From Mugil cephalus (lineage: Eukaryota > Chordata > Actinopteri > Mugiliformes > Mugilidae), in the NCBI RefSeq assembly GCF_022458985.1, contig NC_061770.1, forward strand, positions 35,879,599-35,943,598: DNA of 64,000 nt, read 5' to 3'. Numbering within the stretch: the first letter of the stretch is position 1; the number at the start of each line of letters is the position of its first letter. The notes beneath the pieces are model-generated. The model was not told where the DNA came from. It searched no databases and saw only the letters and a list, made by a program, of their open reading frames with translations. Positions 51,101-60,844 of this stretch are shown here, one piece after another. The position numbers and the translations under genes were made by a program.

Positions 51101-54010
51101 TTGTAATATTTACGTGGATATCTAAACTATGTTGATGCATGATAGACTGATAGATAGATCAATATAATTACATTACATCTGCAAAGAGAGCACCTGCCCT
51201 CTGATCCTACTGGTTTTAGTTTATGTCGTTTCCAGTTTGTCTTTGGGAACTTGAAGGAGTAAATCCTTCTTTCTGGGAAGTTGCCGCTGGTGGATCATCT
51301 CTGAATGTCTAATGCAGCTGCAGCCTATGACTGTCTCCACTGGGTTGCTTCCTGCTCTCTCCTTTGCAACAAATCAACCATATTAACGGGATGTCAGTTT
51401 TCCTAATCATAATAATAATAGTATGTTTCTCTCTGGCCTTCATAACCTCCCCCTCCAAGGTTGCCAAGGTGGATGAAACCAAGCACTGCGTCTACGTCTA
51501 CTTGTTCACTGACAAGAACTTCCACGACCCGGCCCGCAGCCTCAACCATCAGATGGCCCAGTCCGACTTGTTCAAGCAGCAGCCAGACGTGTTCCTGACG
51601 AGCCACAGGTGTTAGCTCTCTGCTGCCTCGCTAGTGTTTTGGACGGTTATGTCTTTCTATAAACCTAGATTTTCTGTCTATTCTAAAAAAATAAAATAAT
51701 AATAAATATAATTTTACAGCCCTGCAAAGATGTCCACATCCACTCTGTCCTCCAAGACCTCCAGCGCCAGCGACTCCACCAACGGTAGCCCGACTTCAAC
51801 TTCTGTCCCAGCCAAGCCTCATCTCAGGAGGGTTCTGTCAGGGCCGAGAGGAGGTGGAGGAGGAGGAGGAGGAGGAGGAGGAGGAGGTGGAGGAGGAGGA
51901 AACGCAACCACCAACAACCCACCAGAGACACCTTTATCCCCTTCGTCTTCTTTCCAGCTGCCATCACTGCTGGATCTCCCCCAAACAGGTAATGAGGAAA
52001 AGTATGTCTTCTGTATTAAAGTATGTTGTCTTTTGCTCAGTGTTTGTTGGGTTTTTTTGCACAAAGAAATAAAGGTTTTAACGTTTGCCTCATAGGTAAC
52101 TACCTAGACGTCTATGTGTCAGTGGCTTGCCATCCCGGCCACTTTGTGCTGCAGCCCTGGAGAGATATGTATAAACTGGTGGTGCTGATGGGAGAGATGA
52201 TCCTCTACTACAACAAAACTGAGGAGAAATCTCTGGACGTAGAGAAGAACCAGATATATGCAGCCAAAGTGGAGAACAAGTGAGTTATCGATGACTTTAT
52301 TTAAGTTTTGTGCAAAATTTGTTGCCTCATTTGCCCAAACGTATAAAATAAACCCTCTTCCTCCTTCCTCAGCTGGTACCGTGTGTTGGTGAAGGGCGTC
52401 CTGACCAACGGGCTGGTGTCTGTGTACGAGCTGGACTACGGTAAACACGAGCTGGTCAGCTGCACCCAGCTCAGACCTCTGATCAAGGAGTTCAGACAGC
52501 TGCCGTTCCAGGGAATCACTGCTCAGCTGGCCGGTGAGTCGAACCCACCGTGTCCAATGCCACGTCCACATCAGTTACATGCTCATCTCCACTGGTGCTC
52601 GCGTGTAGCGCGTGTAATGTCATTTATCTTCCATCTAATCTCAAATATTTGATTACGGAGCAGTGCAGATAATTAGTACAGCATGTACTCTTGTCTAATA
52701 TGAGGCATGTCCTCGCTCAGCGTTCAACGTTCATCTCACATGTCCTTAACAACATAACCAGTGTTGCCACAGTTACCTTGAAAAAGTAATCTGATTACTC
52801 CTTTAAAAAGTGATTTACTCAACTGATTACTTGATTTCAAAAATAATTAAAAATTAAACAAAATACAAGTTTTTATTTATTTTTTTTTTAAAAAAAGGGC
52901 AGCATTTCCTCTACAACATACTGTCCGACCAACTTATTCTACTCTTCCCAGCTAACTAGTCTTGACTTAAAGGCTTTCAAGTCATTTTTTTTCTTTTTTG
53001 GGGGTTGGCGAACTTCCGACACTTCGGCCTGTTTACGTTTGTGTCTCTGCGTAGTATCACACATACAGAAGAGTGTTAGGGCCGCCCATGAGAAAAAGAA
53101 ATTAGAAGAGGTAGACTTTTATTTTTAATCATGCACTTTGAGAAAAAAAGTCAAACATTTGCATAAAAGATTTTGAAATTCTGCGGAAAAAAAGGTGAGA
53201 TTTTGCAGGAAAAAAAGTTGAAATTTGGGGACAAAAAAAGGCAAATTTTGGGGGGGAAAAGTTGAAATTTTGCAGGAAAAAATGTGAAATTTGGGGAGAA
53301 AAAGGTCAATTTTTTGGGGAAATTTTTTTTTTTTTTTTTTTTTAAGTCGAAATTTGGGGGAAAAAAAGTCAAAATTTCAAGATAAAAGTCGAAATTTCGA
53401 GAAAAACTCTAAAGCAGAAAGTACCGTATGGTACCACCACACTACTATTGGGGCTCAATTGTTAATTAATATTAAGAATTTAAAATTATATTGTGATTAT
53501 TTTTTCAGTTATATTGCCGAAATATTATATTGGACTTTTGCATGTCAACAGTGGCCTGGATGTTGTCACACACTGTTGCCTTTGTCTGCTGAGGGAGTTG
53601 GACGTAAACTCGACTTTTTTTCTCAAAATTTCGTCGTTTTTGCATGATGGAAAAAAAAAATCTACCTCCTCTAATTTCTTTTCTCACGTGTGACTCTAAT
53701 ACTCTCCTGTAATACACGTGAGTTGTCCTCATGCCAGAAACATGACTTGTCGCGTACGTGACGTCCGTCTGGTTCTTCCCTGTGCACAGGAGTGAAGCCG
53801 AGACAGTGGTCGGAGGAGGCTTCCATCGTTTTCAGGAACCACGTGGAGAAGAAACCTCTGGTGGCCCAGCTGGAGGCCGTGCAGGAAGCCGCTAACCCGT
53901 GGGAGAGGAAGCTGACCGTCTTCCTGGTTGACACCTCGCAGGAAGAGAAAGACATCTGGGTGCATGACATCATGGCCGAGTTCGCCGACGAGCCGACCAA
54001 CGAGATGTAG
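37691..54010 (+). CDS. tdrd7: Tudor domain-containing protein 7 (LOTUS and Tudor germ-granule protein)
   Basis: Nineteen coding exons close in frame to 1,164 residues: 37691-37897, 37979-38123, 40926-41145, 43586-43668, 45525-45733, 45821-46189, 46272-46576, 46656-46848, 47324-47435, 47539-47741, 47814-47948, 49742-49825, 50146-50280, 50384-50494, 51460-51608, 51720-51988, 52096-52279, 52373-52533 and 53790-54010. LOTUS 1 ([17 protein letters not shown]) is followed by an RG-rich linker, LOTUS 2 ([20 protein letters not shown]) and LOTUS 3 ([20 protein letters not shown]). Tudor modules follow ([34 protein letters not shown]). LOTUS domains bind RNA or Vasa-type helicases and Tudor domains bind dimethylarginine. 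TDRD7 acts in nuage and chromatoid bodies for piRNA and transposon control, and in lens RNA granules. The a or b paralogue is unresolved. PolyA signals lie near 54804 and 55304. Confidence 0.94.
39470..39790. repeat. Long purine-rich tract followed by a pyrimidine tract in tdrd7 intron 2
   Basis: The + strand is almost all G and A from about 39470 to 39665 and then nearly all C and T from about 39733 to 39785, including a run of more than ten C. A separate (GA)n and (GGGA)n run lies at about 39102-39150. No open frame here looks like a gene. Confidence 0.7.
39955..39992. repeat. (GATT)n tetranucleotide repeat
   Basis: About nine GATT units with one changed base, inside tdrd7 intron 2. Confidence 0.9.
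40838..40876. repeat. (CAGGTT)n hexamer repeat just before a tdrd7 acceptor
   Basis: Six direct copies of CAGGTT starting 88 bases before the exon at 40926. Each unit contains CAGGTT, which resembles an acceptor and a donor at once. The real acceptor is CTCTCTCTCCGCAG further right. Confidence 0.9.
41715..41764. repeat. (CATC)n tetranucleotide repeat
   Basis: About twelve uninterrupted CATC units in tdrd7 intron 3. Confidence 0.95.
42078..42143. repeat. (GT)n microsatellite in tdrd7 intron 3
   Basis: About 33 uninterrupted GT units. Confidence 0.95.
44990..45380 (+). mobile_element. Decayed Tc1-like DNA transposon in tdrd7 intron 4
   Basis: The words GGAGGTGGCAGTATAATG, CGGCCTAGTTAAAGTCTAGA, TTTGAGATGCTGTGGCT and AGCAGTTCTGCAAAGAA match the 3' half of Tc1-like transposase genes of fish (the AQSPDLNPIE-x-LW region and the following EEWAKI region). 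The frame is broken and the ends are not clear; GGTTGGATACTTTTTCA near 45335 resembles the stretch just inside the right end. Left limit uncertain. Confidence 0.65.
48123..48425. repeat. Patchwork of dispersed repeats in tdrd7 intron 11
   Basis: GAGCTGCGTGATATATCGGT at 48125 and CATGAGACAC downstream recall a common fish MITE. GGGTGACCAGACGTCCTGTA at 48340 with CTGGGGACAGTCCC recalls another dispersed family. Both are fragments without visible full ends. The family placement is from memory and weak. Confidence 0.4.
50547..50970. mobile_element. TIR element with CAGGGTTC ends and a TACAT target duplication
   Basis: Begins CAGGGTTCCTACGC and ends GCATGAACCCTG. It is flanked by TACATG on the left and TACATA on the right, a likely 5-6 base target duplication. 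GTATGGAAA-type words repeat inside both arms. The CAGGG start is reminiscent of hAT-type termini, but the duplication looks shorter than hAT's 8 bases. It contains a nested minisatellite block at about 50617-50820. It lies in tdrd7 intron 14. Confidence 0.65.
50617..50820. repeat. AAAGTCGAAATTT-type minisatellite block nested in the CAGGGTTC element
   Basis: Starts AAAGAAATTAGAAGAGGTAG, the same flank as the 53076-53709 element, then repeats units built from AAAAGTYAAAATTT and TTTGCNGGAAAA or TTTGGGGGG at roughly 20-base spacing. It has only the left flank of its relative, so it looks like a truncated or rearranged copy. Confidence 0.6.
53076..53709. mobile_element. Element with ~65-base imperfect TIRs around an AAAGTCGAAATTT minisatellite
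   Basis: The left arm runs TTAGGGCCGCCCATGAGAAA and on through AGAAATTAGAAGAGGTAGA to ATCATGCA. The right arm, reverse complemented, runs TTAGAGTCACACGTGAGAAA and on through AGAAATTAGAGGAGGTAGA to ATCATGCA. The core has about eleven degenerate units of roughly 20 bases (AAAAAGTYGAAATTTTGCRG and AAATTTGGGG variants). No gene inside. It sits in tdrd7 intron 18. Confidence 0.7.
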
Positions 54011-55611
54011 AGGACAGACTGGTCTAAGAAGAGATTAAAGAAGCTGACGCTTTCATCTTCCTCTATCTACCATTTACTGAAAGCAGAAGAAGAAAGGAAA
54101 GAGGAGAAGAAGAAGGGTTGTTGAGAGGTTTGGTAGCATGCAGAGACTGACATAAAGACGTGAACGTCTTATAGCCACTGTTGTGTTTACATTGAAGGAC
54201 ATTGTGACGTGACTTGAGTTACTGCGGTGTGACCATTAGTCCAGAGTACAAAACACTGTCCACACAAGTCTGGTAACGCTGTGAAACCGATGCAACGTAT
54301 TCGACATGGGCTTTAATCTGAAGCGGCATCCTAAAGTAGCGCCACATGTGCATTTAGCTTTAGTGTGTGCCAGCCTGGGAAATCCTGAATGTGAGCAGAT
54401 AAAACTAAGCAAAATAAAACTTCTCACACACTACGAACACTTACACGCGCTCGTCTACGAAAGCTGCTTTTCGGGAGGGTGTTTCCTCATTGTCGCAACG
54501 TTTACAAAGAAAAAAAAATAATCGATATTACCACGGGAGGAGGAGAAACGTGCTGTGAGTCGGGGGACGTGGACAGACCAGTCAAATGTGTGATGGATTT
54601 ACAGAAACTCAAAGACGAGACGAGCATTTCGTCTGCTGCAGCTTTTTTTTTTTTTTGACAAAGACATATGACTATGAGTGTTAGTCATACATGTCTTTTC
54701 TTTGTTCATCAGCTGTTGATAGTGATACATCCCGGCGTTTGCATGTGTCGTTAATGGTTTTCCTCTGAATCGAAGGGAAAGGCCTCAAAGTCACGTCATG
54801 AGCAAAATAAATGTGACATTTCCCGGCGTGTTCTCTCTGAAGGACAAACATCCGACAGACAAATGCACGAGTTAAAACTCAGATCCTGTGATGTTGATGT
54901 CTCATCCCTCTCAAATATGAAACACTGACATGACTAGATGTGACTATTGGATACTTCCTCCTCATTAGTTTGATGTTATTAGAATAACACGCAGATTCTA
55001 GTTACCAGTAGTGTTACGCTTGTTGACTTTCAAATAGGAGATATAAGTTCTGCTTCTGGCTGGCGTTGGTAGCACCATTAAATGTTGGCCCTGATGTGGG
55101 AGCTTTCTTTTGTTTTTTTTTGTTTTTTTCTTTTGGCGCAAATGCTTTTCCACTTCTAAAGACGAGTAGACAAAGCTCAAAGCTGCATCGTTGTTGTTAA
55201 CAATTGACAGATGACGTTATTTTATTTATATTTAACTTATATTCTCTAGATAATGTTAGACAGAGTAACATTGACCTGGGAATAATAAATGATATGTTTT
55301 TGGAATAAAGTCTGTTTGAAAAGGAAATCCTTGTCTCGTCACGTTTCAGGCACAGCCGACTTTGATTTCTTTATTAAAAATAGTGAAACATTTCAGTCTT
55401 ATTTACATGACACGTCACAGCAGACTAACACTCTTTTCACACTAAATGAAAGTCATGCCATTAATCATCGGTATCGTTGGTGAGGCACACATTACACTGC
55501 AGAGGTCTGTGTCTACATCACAACTGTGAATATTCGGTCGAAAGCTGTATTTTCTATTTCTGAATCCAGAAGCAGCGGAAGCGGAGGCGCGCGTTGTCGG
55601 TGTCCCGAGGG
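54011..55611. other. Convergent 3' UTRs of tdrd7 (+) and cabp4 (-)
   Basis: The tdrd7 3' UTR probably runs to AATAAA at 55304-55309, with an earlier AATAAA near 54804. TTTATT at 55370-55375 is AATAAA on the minus strand and suits cabp4. The two ends are only about 60 bases apart, so the transcripts nearly meet. No other gene seen. Confidence 0.5.
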
Positions 55612-58243
55612 TCAGCGGATGGAGAGCATCATCACAAACTCTGAGAAGAAGAGGAGAAAGAGGAGAAAAGTGAGTGGTGGTTCATCTTTCTGAAAAGCAA
55701 CGCGACGCGGTCAGTCCGACTCCCACCCTCGAAGTCGATGTTTCCGTCTGCGTTAATATCCAGCTCCTTTAAGATCTCCTCCAGTTCGCCCTTCTTCAGC
55801 TTCTCCCCCAGCATGCTCTTGATCGCCTCCTTCATCTCCTCCTGGTTGATCTTTCCGTCCCCGTCGAGGTCAAACTTTTAAAAAGCAGAGCGGCATCGTT
55901 TGTGATGTCACGGTCTGATTAACAAGCCTCCCTAATTTGAATTTTATTTCCGGCTAACCTGTACAAAGGCCGACTGGAGCTCCTTGAGGCCCAGCATGTC
56001 GGCGGTTTCTCCCATCATCCTGGGTCCCATTAGTTCAGTGAAGTCCTCAAAGTCCATTAAACCGCCCACTGTAAAAAAACAACAAATGACCGTTAATCAG
56101 TCTATTAAACACTATGTGATTTCTTCACATACATTTACATATTTTGCACATGTGATCAGGCTCACTTCTCATCTTGATCTGCTGCACTATCTCCAGCAGC
56201 TCCATTTCAGTGGGCATGTACCCCATGGTCCTCATGCATTCAGCCACGTCCTTGTAGTTGAGGTAGCCATCTTGGTCGTAGTCGAACTCCTTGAAGGCCT
56301 CCTGCAACTCTGTGAGAAACGAGAGAAATACTTGCTGTTCATGCAAAAGCCAGTTCGAAGTGATATGCACTCACTCGCCACTTTATTAGGTACACCTGTT
56401 CAATTGCTTGTTAACGCAAATAGATAATCAGCCAATCACGTGGCTGCAATGCATTTAGTCATGTAGAGGTGATCAAGACAACTTGCTGAAGTTCAAACCG
56501 AACATCAGAATGAAGAAGAAATGGGATTTAAGTGACTTTGAACATGGCATGGTTGTTGGTGTCAGACGGGCTGGTCTGAGTATTTCAGAAACTTTTTTTT
56601 TTTTGTTCTTGGATATACTATATTGATCCCCGAGGGGAAATTCTGTAAAAACAGACTGGCAGCAGTGGGATTCGAACCCACGCCCCCGAAGAGACTGGAG
56701 CCTTAATCCAGCGCCTTAGACCGCTCGGCCATGCTACCACATTCCTTTTCATATTTTTTTTTTTTGTTTGTTTTTTGAACTGCTGATTTACTGGGATTTA
56801 CTGGGATTTTCACACACAACCATCTCTAGGGTTTAACAGAGAATGGTCCGAAAAAGAGAAAATATCCAGTGAGCGACAGTTGTTATGGACAGAAATGTCT
56901 TGTTGATGTGAGAGGTCAGAGGAGAATGGGCAGACTGGTTGGAGATGATAGAAAGGCAACAGTAACTCAAACCGGGGGCCACTCCTGTCAGCTAAGAACA
57001 GGAAACTGAGACTACAGTTCACACAGGCTCAACAACACTGAGAACATCTTCTGACGGCTACTTCCAGCAGGATAATGCACCATGTCACAAAGCTCATATC
57101 ATCTCAAACTGGTTTCTGGAACATGACAATGAGTTCACTGTACTCCAATGGCCTCCACAGTCACCAGATCTCAGTCCAATAGAGGAACCATTGGGACGTG
57201 GTGGAACGGGATTTTCTCATCATAGATGTGCAGCCGACAAATCTGCAGCAACTGTGTGATGCTGTCATGTCAATATGGACCAAAATCTCTGAGGAATGTT
57301 TCCAACACCTTGTTGAAAGCATGACACCAAGAATTAAGGCAGTTCTGAAGGTAAAAGGGGGTCCAACATTTTACTAGCAAGGTGTACCTAATAAAGTGGC
57401 AGGTGAGTGTACATTATATACAAGGGTTTTGGGAAAAGTGACAGCTTCTATTTGAACAGTAATAATTAGGCAGTGTGTCATTACTGAAATACTAACCGAG
57501 GATTTTAACGAATGTCACATGGAGCAGTGAGACTTACCATCCAGCTCAGCCTGAGCCAGTTCTCTCTCCTGTGCAAACACAGGAAAAAACAAACACACGT
57601 TACAATGAAATATACAACAATAGGACTGCTACGAAGTTTTAGATGTGAAGAGTCCAAAATAAAGTGTTCATGCGTCATTCTCAGCTGTCTTTTGCAAGTC
57701 TCGCACAATGGAAAATTCGATATTTTTAAATGTAATCTGCCTTTGACTTTGCTTTTCTTGGATAACCTTAATGAAGTGTGACGTTAAGCCTCAACTGATG
57801 AGCCTCAGGCAGGTCAGGAACAACTCTGGAGCTACACCGCTCGACTTCCATCTCACTTTTGACCCTGATGCTTTGACTTTTAACGTCTGTTTTTTCAGAT
57901 CTAAACGGTTACAGGTCAGAGATCCACAGATGGTGCTAGTGCTCTTTTTTTTTTGTACTTACCGCTCCAAATACACTGTTGAGGACTGAGTTGTAGACCT
58001 TGGTCATGCTCTCGGTGGTTTTCTTGGACTTCTTGGACGATTTCTTGGGCGCTTCCGAGACCGAACCTGACGGGGAGACACCATCTTTGCTAAAATATGG
58101 AAAATGAAACCATAAGGAACATTTAATAAAAATAATAATACCTGTGCAATACAATGAACATTTTATGTATGTAAATAAATGTACCATTCTGAAACCGATT
58201 CAGCCGAAGTTGTAGAGGCGGTCCTCTCTGCTTCCTTGGACAT
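55612..58243 (-). CDS. cabp4: Calcium-binding protein 4 (neuronal CaBP, EF-hand)
   Basis: Seven exons on the minus strand (58243-58185, 58089-57963, 57568-57538, 56309-56166, 56068-55959, 55874-55727 and 55640-55612) close exactly to 215 residues. The N-terminal part is Ser/Lys-rich ([19 protein letters not shown]), followed by [20 protein letters not shown], which fits CaBP4 rather than CaBP1, 2 or 5. EF1 is [14 protein letters not shown]2 is degenerate, as in all CaBPs ([15 protein letters not shown]). EF3 [12 protein letters not shown] and EF4 [12 protein letters not shown] are canonical, and the end is [19 protein letters not shown] is the family's signature block. In mammals CaBP4 binds Cav1.4 at photoreceptor ribbon synapses and shifts its activation. 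The ATG follows an acceptor by one base (TTCCACAG then G), so an upstream non-coding exon is expected. The largest intron (56310-57537) holds the Tc1 relic and tRNA. Confidence 0.92.
56593..56656 (-). mobile_element. LINE-like 3' tail fused downstream of the tRNA-Leu sequence
   Basis: On the minus strand the tRNA is followed by GTCTGTTTTTACAG, then AATTTCCCCTCGGGGATCAA, ATATAGTATATCC and a poly(A) run ending next to the Tc1 sequence. The CCCCTCGGGGATCAAT block is the 3' end of a widespread fish LINE family. This marks the insertion as a product of LINE-driven reverse transcription. Confidence 0.65.
56657..56738 (-). tRNA. tRNA-Leu (anticodon AAG), probably a retroposed copy
   Basis: An 82-base type-II tRNA. 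The acceptor arm GGTAGCA pairs with TGCTGCC (one T-G pair), with discriminator A at 56657. Box A TGGCCGAGCGG and box B GGTTCGAATCC are perfect. The anticodon stem CTGGA pairs with TCCAG around loop TTAAGGC, giving anticodon AAG. The long variable arm CTCTTCGGGGG is present. The sequence differs from a typical vertebrate tRNA-Leu-AAG by very few bases. A TTTTT Pol III terminator follows 5 bases after the 3' end. The encoded CCA is absent, as usual for genes. Its place inside a transposon insertion with a LINE tail suggests a dispersed copy; whether it is transcribed is unknown. Confidence 0.88.
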
Positions 58244-60573
58244 CCTGTGGAAGAACAGGTGCATGAACACATTGTGCATCACATGGTTCTCTTCACTCCA
58301 AAGAAGCGTCTGTGTGGGTTTGTTACCAGAAATGTACTTTCTATCACCGTGTATCCCCAACATCTTCAGCTGCTTACCTTATTTCTATATCCTAAAGGGT
58401 GCAGCAACAACGAGAGGTCGAGCGGCACAGCCCGTCGCGTCCTTCTTCTGGGGCTCCGCTTGTGTTGTGAATGGCTGCACAGTGGCCGGTTTGTCCCTGA
58501 GCTTCCTCCTCTTGACCTCCCGCCGTCAAAGAGGCTTAACAGGTGATTACCTGGCCAAACGTGCGGCCATCAGCTACCAAGCAAAACGTGGAGCAGCAGT
58601 GTGACTGCCTTGATTGTTTAAGAGGTCTGATTCTCCCTGGCTCAAACACCCGCTGTATTCGTCCCCCTGCACATGCAATAAACCTGTAATATTTTAAACA
58701 TGGTCATTGCTGAGTTCCTTGTGACTCTGGATTTCCACGTCAATGTATTTTCTTCATTCAGCTGTGATGTGAAAGTAAATCCTTACAAATGTAAACAGAG
58801 CCAGAGAAAACCCGCCATTTTAACAGGTACGAGTTGTACTAGACGTGTACTAAATGATAGGGTGAGCATATTTAGCAAAATGTGAATGTATGAGATGGTT
58901 ATTGTCTCTTCAAGTTGAATTTAATCATTTAAATTTCAGTTTTGTTACACCAAGTGTGTTTTTCATAGAGGTTTTATCTTCATTTTCATCCAGTCTGTGT
59001 CATGACCTTTTCTTTAACTGACCAAAAACGCTCCATTAGCAGCTTATAAAACATTAAAAATAGATTAAAATAACAAAAAAGGGAAAAAGAAAAAACAACT
59101 TTATAGTTCCGGTTTATCGCACACGGACCGCACGCGCACGTAACCGCTGTCAGCTGAAGGTGATTAGGAAATTTTACCTTTCCTTTCCGCGTGCCGTCAC
59201 CTGTGATCAACATAGCAGCATTTAGCTTGGTTTTCCTAACATTATTTACTCCGTAAATACATATTTACTCATGTATTTGTCATTATTATTGAGGAATACG
59301 TTGAATATTAGTAAAGGACTGACCACATTAGAGCTCAGTGGAAGAGTTTTTACCTAAACCAACAATGACGCACGACTGCCCTCAGCTTTCACCATCACAG
59401 GTAAGATGACGGAAATACAAACTTATTGGTGACTTTTATTCAACTTTTATTTGTGTGGTTGTGGTCAAATGTGGTGTTTTAAAAGACATTTTAACGAATT
59501 GACAGGAATATCTAAATTCTTTAGATGTACAAGCGGTGTGGCCGGAGTAATACATCTGTATGTGAGGTCGGAGAAAACAGGGGCAATGAGAACATAACTT
59601 ACATCCTGAAATTAGAAACGAGCTGCAGTGGTGACATTCACTGTGCACATGTTCAGTAGGATTGGAAGTCGTTTTCAACCAGAATAAATGTCATTATTTA
59701 AATGCATTCGAAAACATGTTAGTACGTGACGTTTATTTGTGAAAATGGCTGTGTTTCTAGCAGGTCTGCTGCATGTATCCAGATTGGGGTGTAGTTTATT
59801 TGATTGTCCACCAGATGGTACCATATTATTAAAAAAAAAAAAAAAAAAAAAACTTTGACAAGCCATGTATTTTCGCTTTAATCTAAATTCTGAAGAAAAA
59901 ACAAACAAACAAACAAACAAAAAAAACATTAAAAGCCGTAGAGTTCATCGACTCATTGATACGATTTGCTTAACAATGTCCCAGATGTCTCTTTTTTTAT
60001 TGACCTCTGACTAGCTCTCTGTTTAGGTGGCTGTCTTGAGACATGTATGAATATAGCCCATTGACTATAAATATGCACACGCCCCTGATGTGGAGGCTTG
60101 TTATTGTTTCTCATAAAAGTTAATTTGGAAACTGTAGCGCAGACACCGGAAAGAGAGGAAGATGTTTGATGAAACAAGCAGCCAATGACAGACATTATAT
60201 CCACGTTCAACATTCGGTTTGTCAGAAGTAGTAAAAAAAAAAATGAACTAAAGGTCAAAGTTAAACGCTTGCTATTTGTTCAGCGTCTTTAACAAGCGAG
60301 TGGTAAGAAACAAACTATTATTTGTGTAAGCACAGATGTTTAAAAATATTTATTTGAAGAAAACGAAGTATTTGCGGAAGTAGCGTCCTATGCCCCGCCC
60401 ACATTACATTTACACTTAATTATTTTAACTGTTTAAACAAAGCTAAGGGTTTGACTCGCGGTGATAAATAAGTCATAATGATAATTAGCTTGGACCAAAC
60501 CGTGTAATATTACATGTTTTGTAGTATTGTTGTGACACCGTGGGTCTATTTGAATTGTGGCCGTGTGCAGCCC
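58244..60573. other. Intergenic right of cabp4; upstream region of cabp4
   Basis: Should contain the cabp4 promoter and first non-coding exon, but no convincing donor was found. AT-rich with a long A run at about 59830-59852 and a (CAAA)n run at 59902-59922. No supported coding exon on either strand. Confidence 0.4.
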
Positions 60574-60672
60574 ATACTTACCTAGCAGGGGGGGCACCAT
60601 GATCAAGAAGGCGGTTCACCCAGAGCGAGGCTCAGCCATTGCACTTACTTTGTTGATCCTTGCAAGTTCACG
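60574..60672 (+). pseudogene. 3'-truncated U1 snRNA copy
   Basis: Begins ATACTTACCTAGCAGGGG, matching the U1 5' end that pairs with 5' splice sites (normal U1 reads ATACTTACCTGGCAGGGG). It continues ACCATGATCAAGAAGGCGGTT, CCCAGAGCGAGGCTCAGCCA and TTGCACT in U1 order, covering stem-loops I and II. After about 75 bases the match fades (TTGTTGATCCTTGCAAGTT loosely resembles the following GTGCTGACCCCTGCGATTT), and the Sm site and final stem-loop are absent. It is therefore called a pseudogene rather than a working snRNA gene. No clear proximal sequence element was identified upstream. Confidence 0.78.
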
Positions 60673-60844
60673 TGATTAACATTAAAGTAAAATGTAAGTA
60701 TTGGTGCTAGATCTGCGCTTTCGTTATCTCTGTGCAAGGTTCTTAATTGTTATTTACATTTTTGCATATACAAATGAAAGTTGTTCGTCAGAACGAGGAG
60801 CTTGAAGAAGATGGACTTAAAACATTTTGTATACCATGGACAAA

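Larger units (their letters stand above)
56368..57409 (+). mobile_element. Internally deleted Tc1-like transposon, interrupted by a tRNA-containing insertion
   Basis: Ends CACTCACTCGCCACTTTATT and ATAAAGTGGCAGGTGAGTG are inverted repeats of a familiar fish Tc1-like family. The reading direction is +. AAGTGACTTTGAACATGGCA encodes the SDFERG-type start, GACGGGCTGGTCTGAGTATT the ARRAGLSI helix-turn-helix stretch, and TTCCAGCAGGATAATGCACC the FQQDNAPCH block. The catalytic middle is missing, and the + strand frame is broken in several places. An insertion of about 185 bases lies at 56593-56777. Confidence 0.85.

Noticed and set aside
50617-53709. CRISPR-like short regular repeats in tdrd7 introns
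   Set aside because: Units are degenerate, without unique spacers, and lie in a vertebrate gene. They are a minisatellite core of mobile elements.
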